Part shown: piece after piece, positions 19,982 through 29,800 of the stretch
Layout: each line of letters opens with the position of its first letter
Position numbering within the stretch: the stretch's first letter is position 1
Assembly: GCF_918797525.1 (NCBI RefSeq)
Contig: NZ_OU963893.1
Span: 992,001-1,056,000 of the forward strand
Origin: an unidentified bacterial endosymbiont
GTDB lineage: Bacteria > Pseudomonadota > Gammaproteobacteria > Enterobacterales > Enterobacteriaceae
Reading direction: 5' to 3'
DNA: 64,000 nt
Notes under the pieces: model-generated
Databases searched by the model: none
The model's input: the letters and a program-made list of their open reading frames with translations, nothing else
What the model was told of the DNA's origin: nothing
Made by a program: the position numbers and the translations under genes

Positions 19982-21136
19982 TTATTTCAGACCGGCAGCT
20001 TCACGCAGCAGAGCGGCTTTGTCGGTTTTTTCCCACGGGAAATGTTCGCGACCGAAGTGACCGTACGCAGCGGTTTCTTTGTAGATTGGGTGCAGCAGAT
20101 CCAGCATCTGAATCAGACCGTATGGACGCAGGTCGAAGAATTCGCGCACCAGCAGGGTCAATTGTTCAGAAGGTACTTTTTCTGTACCAAAGGTTTCAAC
20201 CATGATGGAGGTGGGTTCAGCCACGCCAATGGCATAGGAAACCTGTATTTCACAACGGTCTGCCAGGCCGGCTGCAACGATGTTTTTCGCCACATAACGG
20301 GCAGCGTAGGCAGCAGAACGGTCCACTTTAGACGGATCCTTACCAGAGAACGCGCCGCCACCGTGACGCGCCATGCCGCCGTAGGTGTCAACAATGATTT
20401 TACGCCCGGTCAGACCGCAGTCGCCCATTGGGCCGCCGATTACAAAGCGTCCGGTTGGGTTGATGAAGAATTTTGTTGCAGAGCTCAGCCATTCGGTCGG
20501 CAGAACCGGCTTAATGATCTCTTCCATTACCGCTTCCTGCAGAGATTTCTGGTCGATCTCTTCGGAATGTTGGGTCGACAGAACCACCGCGTCAATACCG
20601 ACGATTTTGCCGTCGTCATACTGGAAGGTCACCTGGCTTTTTGCATCCGGGCGCAGCCACGGCAGGGAACCGTTTTTACGCACATCGGCCTGACGCTGCA
20701 CCAGACGGTGTGCGTAGGTAACCGGCGCTGGCATGAGCACGTCGGTTTCATTGGTTGCATAGCCGAACATCAGGCCCTGGTCACCCGCGCCTTGTTCCAG
20801 CGGATCGGCGCGGTCAACGCCCTGGTTGATGTCTGGAGATTGCTTGCCGATTGCGCTCAGTACCGCGCAAGAGTTGGCATCAAAGCCCATATCAGAATGT
20901 ACATAACCGATTTCACGCACCGTGTTACGGGTGATCTCTTCGATATCAACCCATGCGCTGGTGGTGATCTCACCGCCCACCAGAACCATGCCGGTTTTGA
21001 CATAGGTTTCACACGCAACGCGCGCTTTAGGATCCTGGGACAGGATCGCATCCAGCACTGCATCGGAGATTTGGTCAGCAATTTTATCAGGATGTCCTTC
21101 TGATACAGACTCGGACGTAAACAGGTGTTTTGCCAT
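19982..21136 (-). CDS. metK: S-adenosylmethionine synthetase
   Basis: MetK makes SAM from methionine and ATP. The 384-residue protein is the E. coli length and contains the signatures [31 protein letters not shown] and [19 protein letters not shown]. The start follows AAGAGGA-like sequence. It is transcribed divergently from yqgB-speA, with 492 bp between, in which a MetJ-box array is visible. SAM made here is decarboxylated for spermidine synthesis, the pathway fed by speA/speB on either side of the island. Confidence 0.98.
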   Translation of the reverse strand: MAKHLFTSESVSEGHPDKIADQISDAVLDAILSQDPKARVACETYVKTGMVLVGGEITTSAWVDIEEITRNTVREIGYVHSDMGFDANSCAVLSAIGKQSPDINQGVDRADPLEQGAGDQGLMFGYATNETDVLMPAPVTYAHRLVQRQADVRKNGSLPWLRPDAKSQVTFQYDDGKIVGIDAVVLSTQHSEEIDQKSLQEAVMEEIIKPVLPTEWLSSATKFFINPTGRFVIGGPMGDCGLTGRKIIVDTYGGMARHGGGAFSGKDPSKVDRSAAYAARYVAKNIVAAGLADRCEIQVSYAIGVAEPTSIMVETFGTEKVPSEQLTLLVREFFDLRPYGLIQMLDLLHPIYKETAAYGHFGREHFPWEKTDKAALLREAAGLK

Positions 21137-21256
21137 GTTTTATTTCACCTAAGAGGAATTGGGTTAGCTCAAGCTGCTGTATGGAATAGCCAAGGGAGAT
21201 GATTCTACCAAGGCCTACAGTTTTATGACACTGGCAGTCTGAGTGTTAATCAGTAT

Positions 21257-21280
21257 AGATGGATTAACATCTGGACGGCT
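21257..21280 (-). promoter_or_regulatory. Tandem MetJ (met box) operator upstream of metK
   Basis: Three contiguous 8-bp units AGATGGAT, TAACATCT and GGACGGCT match the met box AGACGTCT in 5, 5 and 6 of 8 positions. Tandem degenerate boxes are how MetJ binds, and metK is MetJ-repressed in E. coli. No SAM riboswitch architecture was seen. Confidence 0.55.
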
Positions 21281-21432
21281 ATTTTAGGTCACTTCTTCGC
21301 CCGATTTCCAGTTTTTTTTGACTAACTTCTCATAGCGTTGAAATCAGAGCTGGAAATTTTTCCTGACGGTGCTGGCAACCCTGGTATTTTTGTTTTGCAT
21401 TTTAGCCGCCTTCTCGGTATAAAACGCGTCGC

Positions 21433-21462
21433 GCGGGTGATGATCCCCGCAACCCGCATTTT
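21433..21462 (+). promoter_or_regulatory. Terminator-like hairpin in the yqgB-speA leader
   Basis: GCGGGT (21433-21438) can pair with ACCCGC (21452-21457), followed by ATTTTT. A competing pairing of GCGGG with CCCGC at 21446-21450 is possible. It lies about 170-200 bp before yqgB; whether it is transcribed is not known. Confidence 0.35.
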
Positions 21463-21540
21463 TGTCTGCAAACCTGCCGATGTTATACCCATCTCGGCGC
21501 TTCTCAGGATCTCAGAGCCGGTCGCGCTTTGTGAATTTTG

Positions 21541-21572
21541 AACAAGGGCGCTCTTGTTAATACAAGAGTTTT
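21541..21572 (+). promoter_or_regulatory. Mutually exclusive hairpins upstream of yqgB-speA
   Basis: CTCTTGT (21551-21557), loop TAAT, ACAAGAG (21562-21568) then TTTT forms a small terminator-like hairpin. An alternative stem, AACAAG (21541-21546) with CTTGTT (21553-21558), uses the same bases. This is attenuator-like geometry 57 bp ahead of yqgB, but the stems are short. Confidence 0.35.
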
Positions 21573-21628
21573 CTCGTGGTTTCGCCGGACCTTGTCACAC
21601 AGAGTCCGGATACGTGTTTTACAATGAT

Positions 21629-21760
21629 ATGAATAAGAAACCGGTCGCACGGTCTGGATTTCAGCATACCCTGCTGGGAAACCGAGCCGTTTATGGGTTG
21701 TTATCGCTGTGTAACGCTGCGATAGTAGTCAACTGTTTTACACTTAATACAATAAGTTGA
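21629..21760 (+). CDS. yqgB: Small acid-associated protein YqgB
   Basis: A 43-residue protein beginning [20 protein letters not shown] and ending [15 protein letters not shown]. It aligns with E. coli YqgB (43 residues) over its whole length, especially the C-terminal [11 protein letters not shown]. Its function is not established; in E. coli it is encoded in the speA leader and associated with acid growth. The frame is open 25 codons further upstream, but homology begins at this ATG. It ends 8 bp before speA, so it is translated from the same transcript. Confidence 0.85.
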   Translation: MNKKPVARSGFQHTLLGNRAVYGLLSLCNAAIVVNCFTLNTIS

Positions 21761-21768
21761 GGTTCGCT

Positions 21769-23745
21769 ATGTCTGACGACATGTCTTCTTTTTCGCCTTC
21801 GTCAGCGGGCGAACAGGGTGTACTACGTTCTATGCAGGAGGTTGCGATGAGCTCCGAGGAAGCCAGCAAGATGCTGCGCACCTACAATATTGCCTGGTGG
21901 GGCAATAATTATTACGATGTCAACGAACTGGGCCACATCAGCGTCTGCCCGGATCCGGACGTTCCTGACGCGCGCGTGGACCTTGCCAAACTGGTGAAAG
22001 CCCGCGAAGCACAGGGCCAGCGTTTGCCTGCACTGTTCTGCTTCCCGCAGATCCTGCAACATCGTCTGCGTTCCATTAACGCCGCTTTCAAACGCGCGCG
22101 CGAATCCTACGGCTATCAGGGCGACTATTTCCTGGTATACCCGATCAAGGTAAACCAGCACCGCCGCGTGATCGAATCACTGATCCATTCCGGCGAACCG
22201 CTGGGGCTGGAGGCGGGTTCCAAAGCGGAGCTGATGGCCGTGCTGGCACACGCGGGTATGACCCGGTCGGTGATCGTTTGTAATGGCTATAAAGATCGTG
22301 AATATATTCGTCTGGCGCTGATTGGCGAGAAGATGGGCCATAAGGTTTACCTGGTCATCGAGAAGATGAGCGAAATCGCTATCGTGCTGGAAGAGGCCGA
22401 GCGGTTGAACGTCATTCCACGCCTCGGCGTGCGTGCGCGTCTGGCCTCGCAGGGTTCCGGTAAATGGCAGTCTTCTGGCGGCGAAAAATCCAAGTTCGGC
22501 CTTGCAGCAAACCAGGTGCTGCAACTGGTAGAGATGCTGCGTGAGCGCGGTCGTCTCGATAGCATTCAACTGCTGCATTTCCATCTTGGCTCGCAGATGG
22601 CTAATATTCGCGACATTGCGACCGGCGTGCGGGAATCAGCGCGTTTCTACGTCGAACTGCATAAGCTTGGCGTCAATATTCAGTGCTTTGACGTCGGCGG
22701 CGGCCTGGGCGTGGACTATGAAGGGACACGCTCGAAATCCGACTGCTCTGTAAACTATGGACTCAACGAATACGCCAATAACATTATTTGGGCGATTGGC
22801 GATGCCTGTGAAGAGAACGGTCTGCCGCATCCGACAGTGATCACCGAGTCTGGCCGCGCCGTCACCGCGCACCACACCGTACTGGTGTCGAACATCATTG
22901 GCGTTGAGCGTAGTGAAAATACCGAAGCGACACCACCGGCAGACGATGCCCCGCGCGCCCTGTTGAGCATGTGGGAAACCTGGCAGGAGATGCATGAGCC
23001 GGGAACACGGCGTTCTCTGCGTGAATGGCTGCACGACAGCCAGATGGATCTGCATGATATTCACGTCGGCTATTCTTCAGGCACCTTTAGCCTGCAGGAG
23101 CGCGCGTGGGCAGAGCAGCTTTATCTGAACATGTGTCATGAAGTACAGACACAGCTCGACCCAAGCAACCGCGCGCACCGTCCTATTATCGACGAACTTC
23201 AGGAACGTATGGCGGACAAGATTTACGTCAACTTCTCGCTGTTCCAGTCGATGCCGGATGCCTGGGGTATTGACCAGTTGTTCCCGGTGATGCCGCTGGA
23301 AGGGCTGAACCACGCCCCGGAACGTCGTGCGGTGCTGCTGGATATCACCTGTGATTCCGATGGGGCTATCGATCATTACGTTGATGGCGACGGTATCGCG
23401 ACCACTATGCCAATGCCGGAATACGACCCTGAGAACCCGCCAATGCTGGGCTTCTTTATGGTCGGTGCGTACCAGGAGATCCTCGGTAACATGCACAATC
23501 TGTTCGGTGACACCGAAGCGGTTGATGTGTTCGTCTTCCCTGACGGCAGCGTCGAAGTGGAGCTGTCTGATGAAGGTGACACCGTGGCCGATATGCTGGA
23601 ATACGTACAGTTGGATCCGAAAACCCTGCTGACGCAGTTCCGTGACCAGGTAAAAAATACCGGTCTGGACGATGCTTTACAGCAGCAGTTCTTAGAAGAG
23701 TTTGAAGCGGGTCTCTACGGATACACGTATCTCGAAGATGAGTAA
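21769..23745 (+). CDS. speA: Biosynthetic arginine decarboxylase
   Basis: SpeA decarboxylates arginine to agmatine, the first step of the arginine route to putrescine; SpeB then hydrolyses agmatine. It has 658 residues, as in E. coli. The PLP Lys lies in [12 protein letters not shown] near residue 127; [19 protein letters not shown] and the C-terminal [10 protein letters not shown] with the catalytic-Cys region are present. ATG 21769 gives the conserved MSDDMS start with GAGG upstream. In E. coli speB follows directly; here a 15-kb island intervenes. Confidence 0.97.
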   Translation: MSDDMSSFSPSSAGEQGVLRSMQEVAMSSEEASKMLRTYNIAWWGNNYYDVNELGHISVCPDPDVPDARVDLAKLVKAREAQGQRLPALFCFPQILQHRLRSINAAFKRARESYGYQGDYFLVYPIKVNQHRRVIESLIHSGEPLGLEAGSKAELMAVLAHAGMTRSVIVCNGYKDREYIRLALIGEKMGHKVYLVIEKMSEIAIVLEEAERLNVIPRLGVRARLASQGSGKWQSSGGEKSKFGLAANQVLQLVEMLRERGRLDSIQLLHFHLGSQMANIRDIATGVRESARFYVELHKLGVNIQCFDVGGGLGVDYEGTRSKSDCSVNYGLNEYANNIIWAIGDACEENGLPHPTVITESGRAVTAHHTVLVSNIIGVERSENTEATPPADDAPRALLSMWETWQEMHEPGTRRSLREWLHDSQMDLHDIHVGYSSGTFSLQERAWAEQLYLNMCHEVQTQLDPSNRAHRPIIDELQERMADKIYVNFSLFQSMPDAWGIDQLFPVMPLEGLNHAPERRAVLLDITCDSDGAIDHYVDGDGIATTMPMPEYDPENPPMLGFFMVGAYQEILGNMHNLFGDTEAVDVFVFPDGSVEVELSDEGDTVADMLEYVQLDPKTLLTQFRDQVKNTGLDDALQQQFLEEFEAGLYGYTYLEDE

Positions 23746-23764
23746 TTTCGCGGGTTAACTCGCT

Positions 23765-23805
23765 AAAAAAGAGGGGGCTGACATCGTCAGCCCCCTCTTG
23801 TTTTA
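23765..23805. terminator. Bidirectional intrinsic terminator between speA and the TPS exoprotein gene
   Basis: A perfect 12-bp stem GAGGGGGCTGAC / GTCAGCCCCCTC (23771-23782, 23786-23797) extended by two A-T pairs. It is followed by TTGTTTT on the plus strand and TTTTTT on the minus strand, so it can stop transcripts from both converging genes. It marks the left edge of the island. Confidence 0.85.
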
Positions 23806-23847
23806 CGGCGTTATTCCCCGCCCTTTTACGCGGCGGGGTGACGCGGT

Positions 23848-26800
23848 CTAACTTAACTGCTCGTCGTCGAAGGAGATCTGCACTTGCGCATAGAAATCAA
23901 CGGGCGTTTCTTGCAGCAGGGGAAGCCATTGCTTCGACTGAGAACGGGTGCCTGTTGAACTCATATCACCGTCCCAGGTTTTATGCTCCGGGGTCGGCGG
24001 CATATCCATACCGGTTTTGCCTGTGGAAGATCCTGGAGACAGTGATGGGGTGTCTCCACTGGTGTTGCTGGATGGTGCTACGCCATTAGTTTGATCGCCG
24101 TTCCACACCTTATGTTTTGGTGTTGGTGGAGTATCGAAACTTGGTTTCGCTGTGGCAGAGCCTGGCGATAACGTTGGATAATTGGTATTCGGCACTGCCC
24201 ATTTCTTCGCTGGCTGCGGTTTGCTTGCGCCGCCGTCAGCCGGGATAGTGCTGCTATCATCCGTGGTGTCGCTTTTCTTACCGTCAGTTCTGTCAGATGG
24301 CTGATCGGCGTCCGGGGTTTTCGCGTCATCCGCTGCCGGGGTATCTGTATCCGGTGTTTTTGCGTCATCTCCTTCTCCGGCATGCGTATCAGTATCCGGC
24401 TTTTTGGTCTCACCTTCTGCAGGTGTATCCGTGTCCGGCTTTTTCGCATCATCTTCTGCAGGCGTATCCGCATCCGGTTTTTTCGCATCATCCGCTGCAG
24501 GCGTCTCAGCGTCCGGGGTTTTCGCATCATCTTCTGCAGGCGTATCCGCATCCGGTTTTTTCGCATCATCCGCAGCAGGCGTGACAGCATCCGGCTTTTT
24601 CGCATCATCCGCAGCAGGCGTATCAGCGTCCGGCTTTTTCGTATTATCCTTAGCAGGCGTTACCGCATCCGGTTTTTTCGTATTATCCGTAGCAGGGGTG
24701 TCAGCATCCGGTTTTTTCGACGGCGTATCCGTATGCGGTTTTTTGTTATTACCCGGCGTCGGCGTGTCGAGATCATAGCTGCCTTTTTTGCCGAAGCCCG
24801 AAGGTGCGGCCATGGTAAAGGAGATATTATTACCCGCTTCCCTGCGATCTTCTGTCACCTCAGACATTGCATTGCTGTCAGTATTAATATTTCCGTTCGT
24901 TTTCCCCTTTTGTGAAAGATTGCCGGCATCAATGGTGGATTTTTGCGTTTCGCCATACTGAATTTCATCAACGGTATCAACATAGAGGTTGAAGGTCGGT
25001 TTACCGACATTCTTACCTGATTTACCGCCAATACCGGCGCCAGCGCCGCCGTAAATACCGTCTTTATCGATATAGTCTTTCTTCTCGGTGGCGTTGATAT
25101 CGCCATCAACGGAAATGTCTCCTGTTTTATCTTTCGAAACCAGATGCGAACCATCAAGATTGAGATCGCCGCCGGTTTTCGCATTCAGCTCTTTATTGGT
25201 GGTTATGCCAGACTGTTGAGATGTTGTGGCGGAATCATAATGTTCCGAACCGCCGCCGCCGCCGCCTGCAATGGTTGGCAAAATTTCGCCCTTGGTATTA
25301 ATACCAATACCCACGGAGCCGCCCCAGTTTTGTCTGCTGGCATCGGTGTGTACTTCGTCCTGAACGGAGGAAATGGAGAGATCGCCTGCGATATCTAAGT
25401 TAGCCGTATCAGCAGTAATGTTTCCGCCCGTCATCGTCATATCACCACCTGAGTTGATGTTAACGTCGTTGGCGTTAATTTCACTGTTGGTGAACGATTT
25501 ACTCTTCCCGGAGCTCTGTTCGTTGCTTCCGTTGTAGTCGAAAGATACCCCTGCACTCGCTCCCTGACGGTCTACGCTGCCGCCCATGGAAAGACCAGCG
25601 TGTTGAGACGAGCCGGACGTCGAGTATTCGCTGCTCGATTGTGCAGCATTAATATTGACGTCACCTCCGGCATTAATATCAACGCTTTCGGCATTCATAT
25701 CGACGCCGTTGAGCGTGGTATCTTTCTTCGAGTTGAACGATATTTTCCCACCGCTGTTAATATGGGTAATGTTCTCAGATTTAGAGGACGATGAGGTAGA
25801 TGACTTGTGCATATCCATGCCGATAGAGACCGAGCCGCTAGCCAAATCGTTAAACACCAGATTACTGACATCCCCAGCGGCTTGCGCAATGGTCCCCGCG
25901 ACGTTGAGCTCCTGGCCATCCTGGGCTTTGGCGATCAAATTGCCTGCTTTGTCCATCGAGTCAAGGACGGTACTGGAGGCTTCTCCTTTAATGCCAATAA
26001 ATTGATCTTCATGAGTTGTTGTTTCCTTCACCTCATCTTCATATTTTGTACTGGCGATGGTGTCGGCCGAAATCGACAAATCTCCGCCAGTATTGAGATC
26101 CGCACCACCAATATCCACGGTGTTATCAGCTTCAATTGAGGCTGATTTTTCAAAATTGAGCGATGCGTTTTTATTGGTCTTGGTCTGTGTATTTGTTGTA
26201 TCGGTGATGGTTTCCATACCCAGACGGAAACCGGCGGTATCATCAATAGCGGCACGACCCGGGCGACGACCATTGGAAGAGGCTTCCTGTTCTGAGCCGC
26301 CGCTGGTGTAATCGCCGGAAGAGGTGGAGCTTGATTTACCGTCAAGGCTGCTGTGCTCCGCCTCGGCACCATATCCGAAGGCATCTGCGTGGGCACCGGC
26401 AACAAACTCGCGCGAAGTAACGGTTGTTTCAGTCTCAGAGAGATCCTCTGAGGTTTTAATATCAACATTGTTGCCCGCCGAGATATCCCCTGTTTCAGCG
26501 GTATAACTCCCGCCTTCCATGACGACATCGTTGCTTGCATCGATCGTGAGCTTGCCGCCTGCTGAAACATTTGACCCGATGGCTTCCGCGGTTGTTGTTT
26601 TGGTATCAGTGGTACGATAGCTTCCCGCGCCCTTGATATCGGTATCAATTGTTCTTGACGCGTCCATCTCATGCAGGTCATTGAAGGTGACATCGCCATC
26701 CGTCGCTTTGAGCGTAATATCTTCACCGGCGGTGATATCTGACGCATTAGAGGTAATGGATTTGGCCTTCATGGAAATAGAGCCGCCCGCAGAGACGCCA

Positions 26801-29800
26801 TCGTCGAAGGCATGGATCTTCTGCGAGCCATCTTCATCACGACCGACGCTGGCCGTCATGGTGATATCGCCATTTTCAGCCGTCATCTCAATATCACCGT
26901 CGGCCTTGATGGACGCACCTTCATTGTTGATGTTTCCGTCGGTGGAGGTCATGCTCATATTCCCGCCCGCAGAGATACCGGAATTCATCCCATTGCTGGT
27001 ATTGGTGATATCCCCATCGGAGACCAGGGTCATGTCACCGCCGGAATGCAGGGAGCCGTTGGCGTTATTTATCGCGTCGGCATCAACGTTCATGTTGTTG
27101 CCTGCATTGATTGCCGCTGTACCGCTGCTGACGTCGCCGGTTTCAATTTGCTTGAGGGTTTCCGGGCAAAGATAAACAACCGGTACGAGGACGTCGACGC
27201 CATTAATGTTCTGGCTCACGAACCAGACGATATCCTGGTCCAGGTTTGCTTTTTGTTCTTCGGTCAGTGGCTCTCCGACCACCAGACCTAACTCTTCGTC
27301 GCCGGACGCGACGCCCGCGTTGTCCATTAACGACTGGACCAGATCATCACCTTCCAGACCGTCACGGACGGCAAAGAAACTACCCACGGAACTGGTGACT
27401 TCGCGACGAATCAGTTCTGAAACGAAATAGTTATCGCCGATCACCACGTACGTGGCTGATGTATCGTTGTTACCCGCACTGCCATCAGGTGTTGACGGGG
27501 TTTCTTTATCATCAATTTGATCAAACCAATAGTCTGCGCCAGAGTAGTCGTTCTGGTTGATCATGTCCGGGCGTGTTTCAAAGATAGGCACAATATGGTT
27601 GGCCGGGCCATCGTATTCCAGGCCATTTTTTTCGGCTTCTGCGGCTTTTTTGAAGTCATCAGAAAGCTCAAACATGCCCGGAATAGAGACCATATCTTTA
27701 ATCGTTGGCAGTGGACTGATGCCCATGGACAGTTCATCAATGGTTTTGGTGTTGACCTTAACATCATACCCGGCGATAACGGTATCGCCGCTATAGTCGC
27801 CGACATCAACATCGGTCACGGTAGCATTAGACTTAATCACTCCGGCTTCTGCGATGCCGTTATTAATCGTACCGCCATTTTGAGTAAAATTATGCCCGGC
27901 AGTTATTTCGCCTTTCTCAAGGGGAACAAAGTAGATTTTGTTATCTTTTAAGGCGGCATTGTTGCTACCAATGGTGGAACTCCAGGTGTTACATAGCTTA
28001 CTAAAACTCTGGGTCTGCCAGGTTTCCCCGAAGATCTTACTCATGGTGCTTTTCAGCTGCGTGGAGCTGTTGGCGGCATTCACCAGGCTGAGATATAAGC
28101 GTTCTTTATCGGCATCGTTGTTGCCACTTTTTGAGGCCGCCGAACCATTGCCGAACAGGAAATTAAAATATTGATATAGAGTATCGAATTTCCAGATGGT
28201 GGTATGATCTTTGGCCACGCGCCAGTTAAATTCAACCGTAATCTTGTTAGACAATGGCTGGGTCAGGAAATCAAACAGAGATTCTGATGTATAGGTCGGA
28301 GAGTTGTAGATATTCCCGGTGACAGTAATATCTTTACCCGCCTGAATGAGTCCTCCGATATTGTTGACGTCGTGAGTGTCGTAAATATCACGCTGGTTGA
28401 TATTGATATTTCCACCGGCACTCATCTCGGCCAGCCTGTCCAGGGCAATGTCTGAAGCTAAAACCGGGATATAGATTGTGGTATCAACGGTTATTTTTTT
28501 CGTTACATTGTCGATGGTTTTATAGGTACCGTTTGCTTTTTGGGTTTGCGTTTGGGTGATCTCACCTCCGGTATAGGTACTTTCATTTTTAATGGTTACC
28601 GCATCGAGATTAATATCTTTCTCAGCACGCACAATACCGGCATAGTTCCAGATCTCTTTCGCAATGATTGAGATATCACCCATACTGAGAACGTTACCCA
28701 GCATCATGTTGGTGAATTTCCCCGTGCGGGCTTCCAGGTTCATATCCCCCATTGTCCACAACAAGGTGTTTTCATTGTTGGTAATGTTGGCCGCGTTAAC
28801 GTTCAGATCGCCGCCGGTGACGATGGAGACGTTATTGACGAATTCGCCTTTCGCGTTGACGTTAAAGTCGCCAATGGCTTCAACGTTCGTATTGTTAGTG
28901 AAATCACCCTGAGTGGTGATGTCGACGGCCTGACCGGCACGGATGTCGCTGTTGGTGTTCTCCAGGTAAACGCTGTCAACAATATCAAGGGCCAGCGTGT
29001 ACGCCGACTCGAGGATACCGTTGGTGTTATCCAGATGGTCCAGCGCCATTTTCAGACTGTTTTCCGCGCTGATACTGCCACTGTTGGTGTTGTTAAGGCT
29101 CTTGCTGGTAAGCGATATGTCAGTACCGCCGATGAGCGCTGAACCGCTATTGTTGATGACACCGTTGCTGACGTTCAGCGTCGTTTTGTTGTTGCCGACC
29201 AGCACCGCACCGTCGCCGTTATTGATCGCTTTGCTAACGTTGAGGGTCAGATCGCTGTCGGCAGAGACAATAACGGCCTGATGATCGTTATTCACGGTAT
29301 CTGCATTAATGATGACATCACCGTTCGCCACAATCGTCGAAACAGCCTGGCCACCACCGGCGGATGGGCCAAAGCCTGTGTTGTTGAGCGTATCTGTGCT
29401 GATACGAACCTGGCCTTCCTGAGCCTGAATGACGCTCGCATCGGCGTTGGTGACGACGCCAATTGCTTCAAGAACGGTATTCATCCCCGACGTTATCACC
29501 GCGCCGCCAGTATTCAGCAGGGATTCGATATCCTTGATCGTCAAATTACCCAACGCCATCAGCACATGGTCGCTGCCCTGGTTAATCAGGTTCTTGATGT
29601 TACTTATGATCAGGTCGGTACCCGCCTGGATCACCCCTTCATTTTTTAGCGTGGTGCCATTGGAGAAATCCATTGCTCCTTCGCTAATCATATAGGCGCT
29701 ATTATTGACGGTGGTGGCGTTTTGAATATGCAGATCGCCTGCCGAAGTGATCACGGCTTCGTCTGTGTTAGTTAATGTACCTATTTTGTTCAGGCTCACT

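Noticed and set aside
19910..21103. 397-codon open frame antisense to metK
   Set aside because: Composition-driven shadow of metK with no family resemblance.
21137..21400. SAM riboswitch in front of metK
   Set aside because: No SAM-I or related fold could be traced; a degenerate tandem met box array explains regulation better in an enterobacterium.
21338..21541. 67-codon frame upstream of yqgB as a possible leader peptide
   Set aside because: No good ribosome site, no recognised homology, and it lies over the candidate leader hairpins; not supported as coding.
24276..24746. CRISPR-like array
   Set aside because: The units are contiguous, in-frame coding repeats without spacers and lie inside the exoprotein gene.
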